From Thermus amyloliquefaciens (GTDB lineage Bacteria > Deinococcota > Deinococci > Deinococcales > Thermaceae), in contig NZ_JQMV01000003.1 in the NCBI RefSeq assembly GCF_000744885.1, positions 1,364,001-1,428,000 of the forward strand: a stretch of 64,000 nucleotides of DNA, read 5' to 3'. The position numbers were made by a program, and so were the translations under genes. Below, piece after piece: positions 16,093 to 27,115 of this stretch (position 1 is its first letter; every line of letters begins with the position of its first letter). The notes below the pieces were generated by a model, which worked only from the letters and a program-made list of their open reading frames with translations, searched no databases and was not told the origin of the DNA.

Positions 16093-17021
16093 GCCTCCTG
16101 GCCCCTGAGGCCCTGAGCCTCCTGCTCCTCGTGGCCTTCCTCCTCCTGGGCCTCTACCGGAGGCGGCCCAAGGGACGCCTCCCCCACCCCCTGGTGCCCC
16201 TCCTCAAGGAGGCGGCCAAGGAAGCCCGGGGACCCCTTCCCTGGTTGCCCACGGCCCTTTTCCTCCTGGGGCTCCTCCTCCTGGCCCTGGGGGCCGCCAG
16301 GCCCCTCCTCCCGCTTCCCGGGCAGGTCAGGGAGAACGTGGTGGTGCTGGTGATGGACGTGAGCCGGAGCATGATGGCCTCCGACCTGAAGCCCAACCGC
16401 CTCGAGGCCGCCAAGCAAGCGGCCAAAACCTTCCTGGAGGAGGCCCCCCGGGGCCTCCGGGTGGCCCTGGTGGCCTTCAGCGGCTACGCCCACACCGTCC
16501 ACCCCCCCACCGCGGACCGCAAGCGCCTTTGGGAAAGCCTGGAAAGCCTGGAATTCGGACGCTCCACCGCCATCGGCGAGGGGATCCTGGAGGCCCTGAA
16601 CAACATCCGCCAGGCAGGGGGCAAAGGGGACATCCTCCTCCTCACCGACGGGCGCAACCGCACCGGTACCGACCCCCTGGAGGCCGCCAACGAGGCGGCT
16701 CGCATGGGGGTGCGCATCTTCGCCGTGGGGGTGGGGGTGCCCGGTTGGACCCCAGGCCCCGAGGACCCGGTGAGCGCCTTCGGCTTCTTCGCCGGGGCCT
16801 ACGAGGTGGACGAGGAGCTTTTGTGGTCCCTGGCGGCCTTCACCGGAGGGCGCCACTTCCTGGTGGCCTCCGAGGGGGAACTCTTAGCCCTTTACCGGGA
16901 ACTGGCCCAGGCGGTAAGGGTGGAGGTGGAGCCCCAGGAAGCCACCGGCCTCCTCGGCCTCCTGGGGGGCTTCCTGGCCCTTTTAGCCCTGGCGGCCAGG
17001 CGCTACCTCAGCCCCAGCTAA
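16089..17021 (+). CDS. VWA-domain membrane protein (BatA/BatB-like), second copy
   Basis: 310 aa from the GTG that overlaps the previous stop (GTGA) after a GGGAGG SD; a GTG six bases earlier is also in frame. Two N-terminal helices precede a VWA domain with MIDAS DVSRS at 90-94 and LLLTDGRNRTGTDP. The insert GVPGWTPGPEDPVSAFGFFA is typical of BatA proteins. A last helix (about 288-303) ends the protein. Final gene of the moxR operon. Confidence 0.87.
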   Translation: MSLLAPEALSLLLLVAFLLLGLYRRRPKGRLPHPLVPLLKEAAKEARGPLPWLPTALFLLGLLLLALGAARPLLPLPGQVRENVVVLVMDVSRSMMASDLKPNRLEAAKQAAKTFLEEAPRGLRVALVAFSGYAHTVHPPTADRKRLWESLESLEFGRSTAIGEGILEALNNIRQAGGKGDILLLTDGRNRTGTDPLEAANEAARMGVRIFAVGVGVPGWTPGPEDPVSAFGFFAGAYEVDEELLWSLAAFTGGRHFLVASEGELLALYRELAQAVRVEVEPQEATGLLGLLGGFLALLALAARRYLSPS

Positions 17022-17040
17022 GGGCGGGGACTCAAGGGCT

Positions 17041-17307
17041 TCAGGAGCCCCCAAAGGGGTTAGGCACCGGTTCCACCGGGAAGAGCTCCTGGGGTTCGCC
17101 CCCCGGCACAGGGAGCATCCGGAAGAACTGGCCGTTCAGGAAGAGGTAGACCTGGGGCTCGCAGGCATCCCCGCCTTGGAGCGGCAGGGGAAGCTGCACG
17201 GGAACCCCCGCCGAAAAGCCCCCTACCCCCCCAGGGCCCCGGGCCACCCAAGCCATCCCCGCCCCCAGGAGTCCCCCCAGGAACAGGCCCAGCAGGAAGG
17301 ACCTCAT
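17041..17307 (-). CDS. Small exported or membrane-anchored protein of unknown function
   Basis: 88 aa. Residues 1-27 (MRSFLLGLFLGGLLGAGMAW) form a signal anchor; the rest is a short hydrophilic region with one cysteine (GGDACEPQVY) and a proline-rich end. I recognise no family. It is single, convergent with the moxR operon and 108 bases from the divergent peroxiredoxin gene. The start is the only ATG before the hydrophobic stretch, and no clear SD precedes it. Confidence 0.55.
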   Translation of the reverse strand: MRSFLLGLFLGGLLGAGMAWVARGPGGVGGFSAGVPVQLPLPLQGGDACEPQVYLFLNGQFFRMLPVPGGEPQELFPVEPVPNPFGGS

Positions 17308-17415
17308 GCCCTGAGGGTAGCAAGCCTTTCCCCAGCGTGGGAGGGTGGGGACACCTTTTGGGCCTTTGCGGCCCCGGCCACCTTCGCCCCTCCCCATCCC
17401 CCTTAGGCTGGGGGC

Positions 17416-17892
17416 GTGCGCAACCTCCTCCTCCTGGGCTTCCTCCGGACCCAGCCCCTCGCCCCGGGGGACAAGGCCCCTATCCTCCAGGCCCGGGATA
17501 GCTACGGCCGCCCCGTGGACCTGCGGGGAAGCTGGGCGGTGCTCTGGTTTTACCCCAAGGCCAGAAGCCCCGGCTGCACCGCCCAGGCCAAGCGCTACTC
17601 CGAGCTTTACGGGGAGTTCCAGCGGCTTGGGGTCCAGGTCTTTGGGGTGAGCCACGACCCGGCCTCCGAGCAGTGCGCCTTCCTGGAACGGCTGGCCCTC
17701 CAAGGGGGGATGATCCCCGACCGGGACGGGCGGCTGGCCCGGGCCTACGGGGTGCGGAGCCTCTTCGGCCTCTACAGCCGGGACACCTTCCTCATCCACC
17801 CCGAGGGGCGCATCGAGCGGGTCTGGCGGGGGGTGAACCCCTTCAAGGATGCGGACACCGTGCTGGCCTACCTCAAGGAGCGGCTACGGTGA
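17416..17892 (+). CDS. Peroxiredoxin (AhpC/TSA, BCP-like)
   Basis: 158 aa from GTG, placed six bases after a TAGGCT -10, so leaderless. The thioredoxin fold has the peroxidatic cysteine in the segment KARSPGCTAQAKRYS, near residue 55; the usual CxxxxC resolving cysteine is absent, but C near 88 (ASEQCAFL) could serve. It reduces hydrogen peroxide or organic peroxides. The start of the following gene overlaps its stop. Confidence 0.85.
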   Translation: MRNLLLLGFLRTQPLAPGDKAPILQARDSYGRPVDLRGSWAVLWFYPKARSPGCTAQAKRYSELYGEFQRLGVQVFGVSHDPASEQCAFLERLALQGGMIPDRDGRLARAYGVRSLFGLYSRDTFLIHPEGRIERVWRGVNPFKDADTVLAYLKERLR

Positions 17893-18398
17893 GGGTCATC
17901 TACCACCTGGCGGTGAGCCTGGACGGGGTGGCGGTCCATCCCGCGGGGCCGGGCTGGCTCCAGCCCTTTGCCGAAGCCGCCGAGGCCTACATCCCCAGGC
18001 TTCTGGCAGAAGTGGATGGCCTCCTGATGGGAAGGCGCACCTACGAGGAGGCCCTGGACCTGGGATGGGTCTTTGGGGACAAGCCCGCCTTGGTGGTGAG
18101 CTAAAGGCCTGGCCTTAGGGGCCCCGGGGTGCGGGTGCCAAGCCCCGAAGCCCTCTTCCCCCAAGCCACGGCCATGGGCCTCGCCGCCTTGTGGCTCGTG
18201 GGGGGGCCCACCTTGGCCAAGGCCCTCACGGCGCACCTGGAAGAGGTGCGGCTCGCCTACTGCCCGGTGGTCCTAGGCCAGGGAAGGCGGTTCCTGGACG
18301 ATTTCTTGGAGTTAACGCTTCTGGACGCGGAAACCCTTCCCCAAGGCGTTCTCCTCGCCCGCTACCGACCAAAGCGCTTTCTCACGCAAGAGGCGTAA
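17889..18398 (+). pseudogene. Dihydrofolate-reductase-fold (RibD C-terminal) gene with in-frame stop
   Basis: The reading frame begins with MRVIYHLAVSLDGVAV, continues through VDGLLMGRRTYEEALD, and stops at TAA 18102-18104. It then continues in the same frame through PSPEALFPQATAMGLAALWL-VGGPTLAKALTAH to TAA 18396-18398. Together they make a complete RibD C-terminal domain protein of 169 codons with one internal stop (AGC TAA AGG). A single base change from AAA or GAA would explain it. The start overlaps the peroxiredoxin stop (GTGA). Confidence 0.8.
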
Positions 18399-18401
18399 GA
18401 T
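18396..18401 (+). promoter_or_regulatory. -10 element of ftsX
   Basis: TAAGAT ends seven bases before the ftsX GTG, giving a leaderless mRNA. Its first three bases are the stop codon of the broken upstream gene. Confidence 0.5.
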
Positions 18402-18408
18402 ATAGGGC

Positions 18409-19263
18409 GTGTACGCCATCCGCGAGGGCCTGCGGCAGATTCGCCGTCACCCCACCTCGAGCCTCGCCACCTTCTTCACCGCGCTCGTGTCCTTTGCCCT
18501 CCTCTACTTCCTGGGCCTCCTCCTTTGGAACCTGGAGCGGGTGGTGGAGACCCTGGAGCGGGAGCTGGAGGTGGCGGCCTTCCTGCAAAGCGGGGCCAAC
18601 GTGGAAGCCCTGCTCACGGAGATCCAGGGCTGGCCCGAGGTGGGGGAGGTGCGGCTTCAGAGCAAGGAGGAAGCCCTGGCCCAGCTGGTCCTGGACTACC
18701 CCTACCTGGCCGAGGCCAAGGACCTGGTGGAAAACCCCTTGCCCGATACCCTGCGCCTGAGGCTTAAGGAAACCGGGGCGGTGCGCCAGGTGGCGGAGAG
18801 GCTCAAGAGGCTTCCCGGGGTGGAAGGGGTGGAGTACGGCGGGGAGCTCACCGAGCGCCTGGTGCAGGTGCTCTCGGGAAGCCGCCTGGCCATGGGGCTT
18901 CTGGTGGGCCTCCTGCTCCTCAACACCTTCTTCAGCGTGATGGGCTCCATCCGGCTCTCGGTGGAAAGCCGCAAGGAGGCCCTGAGCATCATGCTCCTGG
19001 TGGGGGCCACCCGCCGCTTCATCCAAGGGCCCTTCCTTTGGGAAGGGGTGATCCTCACCCTAAGCGCGGGGGTCTTGGCGGTGCTCCTTGGGGGCCTTCT
19101 CTACCGGGCCTTGGCGCAGGCGGTCCAGGGGCTTTTGCCCTTCCTGCCCATCCTCAGCACCCCCGACCTTTGGCGCACGGGGGGGGTGGTCCTGCTGCTG
19201 GCCGCGGTCCTAGGGGCGGGGGGCGCCTACGCCGCGAGCCGGGCCTACCTGAGGGAGGTCTAG
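18409..19263 (+). CDS. ftsX: Cell division protein FtsX
   Basis: 284 aa from GTG. The topology is that of FtsX: a helix at about 20-42, an extracellular domain (about 45-150), then three helices around 160-185, 208-232 and 255-280. The segment SIRLSVESRKEALSIMLLVG is a typical permease loop. FtsX pairs with the ATPase FtsE to control septal peptidoglycan hydrolysis. Here ftsE lies 1.9 kb away on the other strand, while the envC-like gene follows at once. Confidence 0.92.
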   Translation: MYAIREGLRQIRRHPTSSLATFFTALVSFALLYFLGLLLWNLERVVETLERELEVAAFLQSGANVEALLTEIQGWPEVGEVRLQSKEEALAQLVLDYPYLAEAKDLVENPLPDTLRLRLKETGAVRQVAERLKRLPGVEGVEYGGELTERLVQVLSGSRLAMGLLVGLLLLNTFFSVMGSIRLSVESRKEALSIMLLVGATRRFIQGPFLWEGVILTLSAGVLAVLLGGLLYRALAQAVQGLLPFLPILSTPDLWRTGGVVLLLAAVLGAGGAYAASRAYLREV

Positions 19264-20549
19264 TGCGTTTTTGGGTCTTCGTGTCCTTCCTATTCCTCCT
19301 CCTCGCCCAGGGCCAGAGCTTGGCCACCCAGGAGGAAACCCTTCGCCGCTTGCAGGAACAGGCCGCCCGGGCCAAGGCCCTGGAGGCCCAAAGCCAGGCC
19401 CGGATCCAGGCCCTGAACCGGGAGCTTTCCCGCCTCACGGACCGGGTGCAGAACCTCCTCAAGGAGAAGGCCCGCCTCGAGGGGGAGATCGCCCGACTGG
19501 AGAAGGAGCGCACCGCCCTCCGGCAGGAGATCGCCCGCCTCAAGGCGGAGGTGGCCCGGGCCGAGGCCCGCATCGCCAAGCTGGAGCGGGACCTGGCCGA
19601 CCTCAAGGAGCGGCTACGGAGGCTGATGCAAAGCCTGCACAGGGAAAAGGCGGGCCGCTACCTGCCCCTCCTCAGGGCCCAGTCCTTCACCGACCTGGCG
19701 GTGCGAGCCCGCTGGGTGGGCTACCTCTCCCAACAGGACGCGGCCTTGGTGCGCACCCTCCAGGCCACCCTGAAGGCCCTGAGGGAGGAACGGGAGCGGC
19801 TTGGCCTCCTCCTTGCCGACCTCACCGCCAAGGAGGAGGCCCTGGGGCAGACCCAAAGGGCCCTCGAGGCACAGAAGGGGGAGCTGGAGGCCACCCTGGC
19901 GAGCCTCAGGCGGGAGGAACAGGGCAAGAGGGCCCTTCTCCGGGAGGCCCTGACGGAGCGGCAGCGCCTCCAAGCCCAGCTGGCCCAGCTACAGGCGAGG
20001 GTCCTGGCGGAAAGGCAACGCCTCCTGGAACTCCAGCGCCAGGAGGAGGAGCGAAGAAGGCGGGAGGAGGAGGCGCGAAGGAGGCAGGAAGCCGAGAGGC
20101 GCCGCCTAGCGGCCCAGCCAGGGCCCCGAGGGCCCGAGGTGAGCGTGGTGGTGCCCCCTCCCCCCCTGCCCGCCACCGTGGGCCGGCTGGCCTTCCCCGT
20201 GCCCGGGGGGAGGATCCTGGTGCCCTATGGGCAGGAAGGCCCCTTCCAGGTCATCCAGGGCCCCGCCCCGGGAAGCCCGGTCCAGGCCGCCGCCGACGGG
20301 TACGTGGCGGGAATCCTCTACCTGCCCAACCTGGGCTACACGGTGATGCTGGTGCACACGGAAACCCTCTCCACCGTCTACACCAACCTGCAGGAGCCCT
20401 TGGTCCAGGAAGGGGAAAGGGTGCAAAGGGGCCAGCTTCTCGGCTACACGGGGGGAGGCCTCCTCATCCGCCCGGAGGAGATGGAGTTCAGGGTGGCGGT
20501 ACGCGTAGGCGGAGAGACCCGCTTTGTGGATCCCTCCGCCTACTACTGA
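19263..20549 (+). CDS. EnvC-like coiled-coil protein with degenerate LytM/M23 domain
   Basis: 428 aa; the GTG overlaps the ftsX stop by one base. A signal peptide (1-18) precedes a long coiled coil (about 20-270, rich in E, R, L, K and A), a linker rich in R and E, and a C-terminal M23 fold (about 305-428, GRLAFPVPGGRILVPYG to the end). The zinc ligands expected of an active M23 enzyme are not there: the first His/Asp region reads FQVIQGPAPGSPVQA and the HxH strand reads EFRVAVRV. This is how EnvC-type amidase activators look. The neighbour ftsX supports an FtsEX-EnvC module. Confidence 0.88.
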   Translation: MRFWVFVSFLFLLLAQGQSLATQEETLRRLQEQAARAKALEAQSQARIQALNRELSRLTDRVQNLLKEKARLEGEIARLEKERTALRQEIARLKAEVARAEARIAKLERDLADLKERLRRLMQSLHREKAGRYLPLLRAQSFTDLAVRARWVGYLSQQDAALVRTLQATLKALREERERLGLLLADLTAKEEALGQTQRALEAQKGELEATLASLRREEQGKRALLREALTERQRLQAQLAQLQARVLAERQRLLELQRQEEERRRREEEARRRQEAERRRLAAQPGPRGPEVSVVVPPPPLPATVGRLAFPVPGGRILVPYGQEGPFQVIQGPAPGSPVQAAADGYVAGILYLPNLGYTVMLVHTETLSTVYTNLQEPLVQEGERVQRGQLLGYTGGGLLIRPEEMEFRVAVRVGGETRFVDPSAYY

Positions 20550-20555
20550 AGGCCT

Positions 20556-21116
20556 TCACGCGGGCTCAATCAGCCCGTAGTTGCCGTCCTTGCGGCGGTA
20601 GATCACGTTGATCTCGTCCGTCTTGGCGTTGCGGAACACGAAGAAGTCGTGACCCAAGGCCTCCATCTGGAAGGCCGCCTCCTCCGGGTCCATGGGCTTC
20701 ATCTCAAAGCGCTTCACCCGGACGATCCTGGGACCCTCCTCCTCCTCGGGCTTGCGCAGGGCCTCGAGGTCCCGCACCTCAGGGGGCGGTGGCCCCTGGT
20801 AGGTGTGCCGCTTGCCCACGAAGCGCCGCTCCTTGTAGCGCTTCAGCTGGGTTTCCAGCCGGTCCACCATGCGGTCGATGGCGGCATAGAGATCCGGATC
20901 CTCCTCCTCCACCCTGACGAGCCCCCCGGGGAGGTCCACCTGCACCTCCGCCTTGGCCTTGCGGGCCACGTGGTTGCTGCCCGCCAAGGAGAGCACCACC
21001 TTGGCCATGAGCTCCCCATTTTGGTAGCGGTCCAGGCGGGAAAGCTTCTTTTCCACGTAGTCCCGAATGGCGTCGGTGATCTCCAGGTTGCGGCCGATGA
21101 GTTTGTAGACGTTCAT
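20556..21116 (-). CDS. hpf: Long-form ribosome hibernation promoting factor
   Basis: 186 aa. The N-terminal ribosome-binding domain (1-100, MNVYKLIGRNLEITDAI to RRF) is followed by a linker and the C-terminal dimerisation domain (about 130-186, RIVRVKRFEMKPM and VFRNAKTDEINVIYRRKDG). Long HPF alone produces 100S ribosome dimers in stationary phase. The ATG overlaps the ftsE stop (ATGA) with SD AAGGAGGGT inside ftsE, so the two genes are coupled. Confidence 0.93.
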   Translation of the reverse strand: MNVYKLIGRNLEITDAIRDYVEKKLSRLDRYQNGELMAKVVLSLAGSNHVARKAKAEVQVDLPGGLVRVEEEDPDLYAAIDRMVDRLETQLKRYKERRFVGKRHTYQGPPPPEVRDLEALRKPEEEEGPRIVRVKRFEMKPMDPEEAAFQMEALGHDFFVFRNAKTDEINVIYRRKDGNYGLIEPA

Positions 21117-21841
21117 ACACCCTCCTTTCCGCCCCGGTCAGGGCTTTCCCTTACCCTTATGCTACCACCTTCCCCAGGGCGTTCGTCCCGCACCACCTGC
21201 CCGGCCTTCAGCACCACCACCCGCGCGGGATAGGCCTCCAAAAGCTCCCGGCTGTGGGTGGCCACCACCACCGTGGCCCCCCGCTGATGGGCGGCCTTGA
21301 GGATATCCAGCACCTGGAGGGCGTTGTCCAGGTCCAGGTTTCCCGTGGGCTCGTCCGCCAGGATCACCGGGGGGTCCAGGAGCAAGGCCCGGGCGATGGC
21401 CACCCGCTGGGCCTCCCCCACCGAAAGCTCATCGGGAAAGGCCCTTTTCTTGTGGGAAAGCCCCACCCGCCTTAGGGCTATGGCGATGCGCTCTCCCCAT
21501 TCCCTGGGGGAAACCCCCTGCACCCGGAGCACAAAGGCCAGGTTCTCCTCCACCGTCATGTCGGCAAGGAGGCGGTGGTCCTGGAAGACCATCCCGATCC
21601 TGCGGCGGTGGAGGGCCACCTGGTCCCCTTTCAGGAGCCTGAGGTTTTGGCCCGCAAAGTACACCGCCCCCTGGGTGGGCAGAAGCCGGCGCAGGATCAG
21701 GGCCAGCAGGGTGGACTTCCCCGCCCCCGAGTGCCCCACCACGTAGACGAACTCCCCCTTTTTCACCTCGAGGCTCACGTTGTAAAGCGCCTTGGTCCCC
21801 GTGCGGGGGTACTCCAGGCCCACCCGGTGGAAGGCGATCAT
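21113..21841 (-). CDS. ftsE: Cell division ATP-binding protein FtsE
   Basis: 242 aa. Walker A GHSGAGKS, Q-loop in MVFQDHRLL, signature LSVGEAQRVAIARAL and Walker B VILADEPTGNLD. The lengths and the MIAFHRVGLEYP start are typical of FtsE. The ATG is fixed by TATAGT six bases upstream (21848-21853), a leaderless promoter divergent from ctpA. It is cotranscribed with hpf, not with ftsX. Confidence 0.93.
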   Translation of the reverse strand: MIAFHRVGLEYPRTGTKALYNVSLEVKKGEFVYVVGHSGAGKSTLLALILRRLLPTQGAVYFAGQNLRLLKGDQVALHRRRIGMVFQDHRLLADMTVEENLAFVLRVQGVSPREWGERIAIALRRVGLSHKKRAFPDELSVGEAQRVAIARALLLDPPVILADEPTGNLDLDNALQVLDILKAAHQRGATVVVATHSRELLEAYPARVVVLKAGQVVRDERPGEGGSIRVRESPDRGGKEGV

Positions 21842-21847
21842 GCCCTT

Positions 21848-21897
21848 ACTATACGGAAGACAGACCACGGTTGTTTCTCATGCTCGGGCGCTATAGT
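21848..21897. promoter_or_regulatory. Divergent promoters of ftsE-hpf and ctpA
   Basis: TATAGT occurs on both strands: 21853-21848 for ftsE and 21892-21897 for ctpA. TTGTTT at 21871-21876 may be the ctpA -35, though the spacer is only 15 bases. The two promoters share about 40 bases between their -10 boxes, so their activity could be linked. Confidence 0.55.
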
Positions 21898-21918
21898 GGA
21901 GGCTAGGTGAGGGAAGAG

Positions 21919-23244
21919 ATGAAAAAACGCGCATGGCTCATCGCAGGGCTCGGGGTGGTCCTGGCCCTGGTGTACGCCCAGCTTCCTCGTCCCCAGGCGG
22001 AAAACCCCCTGCAAAACCCCAACGGCCAGGCCCTCCTGGAGGTCTACCAAAGGATCCAGCAGGATTACCTGGAACCCTTGCCCCGGGAGAAGCTGAACGC
22101 CCTATTGGAGGGGGCCATCGGGGGCATGGTGTCCGCCTTGAAGGACCCCTTCACCAGCTACTCCCCGCCCCAACGGGCAAGCCTCCGGCAGGAGGACCTG
22201 AGGGGGGAGTTCTTCGGCATCGGGGCCACCCTCACCCCCGCCAACCCCGACGGCACGGGGGCCAAGATCGAAGGGGTGATGAAGGGCCTGCCCGCCCAGC
22301 GGGCGGGGATGCGGGCGGGGGATGTGATCCTGGAGGTGGACGGGGAGGATGTGACCGGCCTTCCCCTGCAAGAGGTGGTGGCCAGAATCCGGGGCCGTGA
22401 GGGCACCAAGGTCACCATCAAGGTGCGCCGGGAGGGGACCCCCGCTCCCCTGGTCTTCGAGCTCATCCGGGAGAAGGTGGAGATCATCTCCGTCTCCACG
22501 GGGAAGATCGGGGACGTGGGCTACATCGCCCTGGAGACCTTCGGCAACTTCAAGGTGGAGGACCAGCTGAAGCGGGCCATTGACGGGCTCAAGGCCCAGG
22601 GCATCAAGAAGCTCATCCTTGACCTGCGCGACAACGGGGGAGGCCTCCTGGACCAGGGTTGCGCGGTGGCCAGCGCCTTCTTGAAGGAAGGCCCCATCGT
22701 CTACACCCGCACCAAGAACCTCACCCGGGTCTGGTGCGAGGCCGCGGGGAAACCCTTGTGGGATGGCCCCATGGTGGTCCTGGTCAACGGGAACAGCGCC
22801 TCCGCCAGCGAGATCGTGGCCGGGGCCCTGCAGGACTACGGCCGGGCCAAGGTCATTGGGGAAAAGACCTTCGGCAAGGGCGTGGGGCAAACCCCCTACA
22901 CCCTGGCCAACGGAGGCGAGCTCACCCTGGTCACCTTTGAGTGGCTCACCCCCAAGCACCGGGCCATCAACAAGGAGGGCCTGAAGCCCGACATCGAGGT
23001 GAAGGACACCCGTTTCCCCACCCCCTTCTCCCTGCAAGGGGCCGGGGCCCCGGCAGGCGCCGAGATCTCCGTGACCCTAAACGGCAAGACCGTGAAGGTC
23101 AAGGCCGATGCCGAGGGGAAGTTCACCTACGCCGAACCCCAGCGCCAGCGCCCCCTCCCCGAGGACCGGGGGCAGGCGGTCTTGGACCTGGAGCAAGACG
23201 CCATCCTCAAGCGGGCCCTGGAGGAGCTGAACGCCACCCGCTAA
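21919..23244 (+). CDS. C-terminal processing peptidase CtpA (S41)
   Basis: 441 aa from ATG 21919, preceded by AGGTGAGG; GTG 21907 is a possible longer start. A signal anchor (1-20), a PDZ domain (about 85-170, IGATLTPANPDG to RIRGREGTKV) and the S41 domain follow. The Ser/Lys pair is seen in VNGNSASASEIVAGAL and VIGEKTFGKGVGQ. It trims or degrades exported proteins. The last ~90 residues carry a short extension beyond the usual end. Confidence 0.92.
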   Translation: MKKRAWLIAGLGVVLALVYAQLPRPQAENPLQNPNGQALLEVYQRIQQDYLEPLPREKLNALLEGAIGGMVSALKDPFTSYSPPQRASLRQEDLRGEFFGIGATLTPANPDGTGAKIEGVMKGLPAQRAGMRAGDVILEVDGEDVTGLPLQEVVARIRGREGTKVTIKVRREGTPAPLVFELIREKVEIISVSTGKIGDVGYIALETFGNFKVEDQLKRAIDGLKAQGIKKLILDLRDNGGGLLDQGCAVASAFLKEGPIVYTRTKNLTRVWCEAAGKPLWDGPMVVLVNGNSASASEIVAGALQDYGRAKVIGEKTFGKGVGQTPYTLANGGELTLVTFEWLTPKHRAINKEGLKPDIEVKDTRFPTPFSLQGAGAPAGAEISVTLNGKTVKVKADAEGKFTYAEPQRQRPLPEDRGQAVLDLEQDAILKRALEELNATR

Positions 23245-23247
23245 GTA

Positions 23248-23275
23248 CCCCGTCGTGGCTTGCGCCACGGCGGGG
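23248..23275 (-). repeat. GCAA-loop hairpin repeat, copy 2
   Basis: Twelve-pair stem with one G-T wobble, CCCCGTCGTGGC with GCCACGGCGGGG. The loop is TTGC on the plus strand and therefore GCAA on the minus strand, the strand of metG, which ends 105 bases before it. Same sequence core as copies 1 and 3. Confidence 0.75.
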
Positions 23276-23337
23276 ACCCTAGAAAGCCTTTGGGCCTCGC
23301 TCTTCTTGCATCGGCACCTAGCCCTTTGAAAGCCAAG

Positions 23338-23362
23338 GGGCCGGGAAAAACCCGGCCCTTTT
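23338..23362 (+). terminator. Intrinsic terminator after ctpA
   Basis: Stem GGGCCGGG/CCCGGCCC with loop AAAAA, followed by TTTT on the plus strand. It lies between the convergent ctpA and metG genes. Confidence 0.75.
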
Positions 23363-23380
23363 CCCTTCCCTCGCGCCAGG

Positions 23381-25324
<1,944 letters not shown>

Positions 25325-25325
<1 letters not shown>

Positions 25326-25348
25326 TAAGGGTGGGGCATGCCCTTCAT
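25325..25348 (-). CDS. Putative Met-containing leader peptide of metG
   Basis: Eight codons, ATG AAG GGC ATG CCC CAC CCT TAG, encode MKGMPHP. The ATG follows TAGAAT by seven bases, the usual geometry of a leaderless start in this window. Two of seven residues are methionine, and the peptide is followed by two strong hairpins and a T tract before metG. This is the layout of a translation-dependent attenuator. Translation has not been shown and so short a frame could arise by chance. Confidence 0.5.
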
Positions 25349-25355
25349 GGGTCCG

Positions 25356-25361
25356 ATTCTA
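25356..25361 (-). promoter_or_regulatory. -10 element of the metG leader transcript
   Basis: TAGAAT on the minus strand, five bases after the rpiA stop codon and seven bases before the leader-peptide ATG. No good -35 is seen at the usual spacing. Confidence 0.5.
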
Positions 25362-25365
25362 CACC

Positions 25366-26519
<1,154 letters not shown>

Positions 26520-26564
26520 GTAGGGCATGATACCGCACCCGTCCCCGCCAGGCCCGCGGTGCCG

Positions 26565-27050
26565 CTAAAGCTTATACCCAAAACGCCGCAAAAGGTCCTT
26601 GCGCCAGGCCACCTCGGCCTCATCCTCCACCCCCAGGGGCTTGAACCCGTCCATAACCCCCAGGATGGCCCTTTGCTCCCCCTCCTCCGCCACCACCACC
26701 TGGAGGGGGTTGGCGGTGGCGGCAAAAATCCTGACCACCTCGGGGCAGGCCTTCACCGCATGCAGGACGTTGATGGGGTAGAAGCCCTCCCCCAAAACGA
26801 TGAGGAAGGTGTGCCCCGCCGCCAGGTTGAGGAGGTTCCTCACCGCCAGCTCGGTGAGCTCGGGGTCGGTGCCGGAGCGGCGGATGAGGCGCTTGCCGCT
26901 GGCCTCGGAGAAGGCGAGGCCAAACTTGATGCCCGGCACCGCGGTCACCAAGGCCTCGTGCAGGTCCTCCACCGTCTTGATGAAGTGGGCTTGGCCCAGG
27001 ATGACGTTGAGGTTTTCCGGCTTCTGGATGGGGATGAGCTTGAGTTCCAT
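26565..27050 (-). CDS. Adenosine-specific kinase family protein (DUF355)
   Basis: 161 aa, the full family length. Recognisable segments are FGLAFSEASGKRLIRRSGTD, HTFLIVLGEGFYPINVL and FAATANPLQVVVAE, with a final VMDGFKPLGVEDEAE. Archaeal and thermophile members were linked to adenosine-specific kinase activity by structural work, though the physiological role is little known. TAAAAT six bases before the ATG gives a leaderless mRNA. Divergent from mqnC. Confidence 0.85.
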   Translation of the reverse strand: MELKLIPIQKPENLNVILGQAHFIKTVEDLHEALVTAVPGIKFGLAFSEASGKRLIRRSGTDPELTELAVRNLLNLAAGHTFLIVLGEGFYPINVLHAVKACPEVVRIFAATANPLQVVVAEEGEQRAILGVMDGFKPLGVEDEAEVAWRKDLLRRFGYKL

Positions 27051-27115
27051 GCCCCCATTTTATCCGTGGCCCAAGACCCAACCCCAGGGGGTGCGGAAGG
27101 TGTAGCATGGAGCCC

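Noticed and set aside
19263-20549. Active M23 peptidase assignment
   Set aside because: The zinc-binding histidines and aspartate of M23 are missing, so an EnvC-type activator is more likely.
27107-27115. ATG at 27107 as the mqnC start
   Set aside because: It overlaps the TAGCAT -10 element; the next ATG is seven bases downstream of that element and fits the leaderless pattern.
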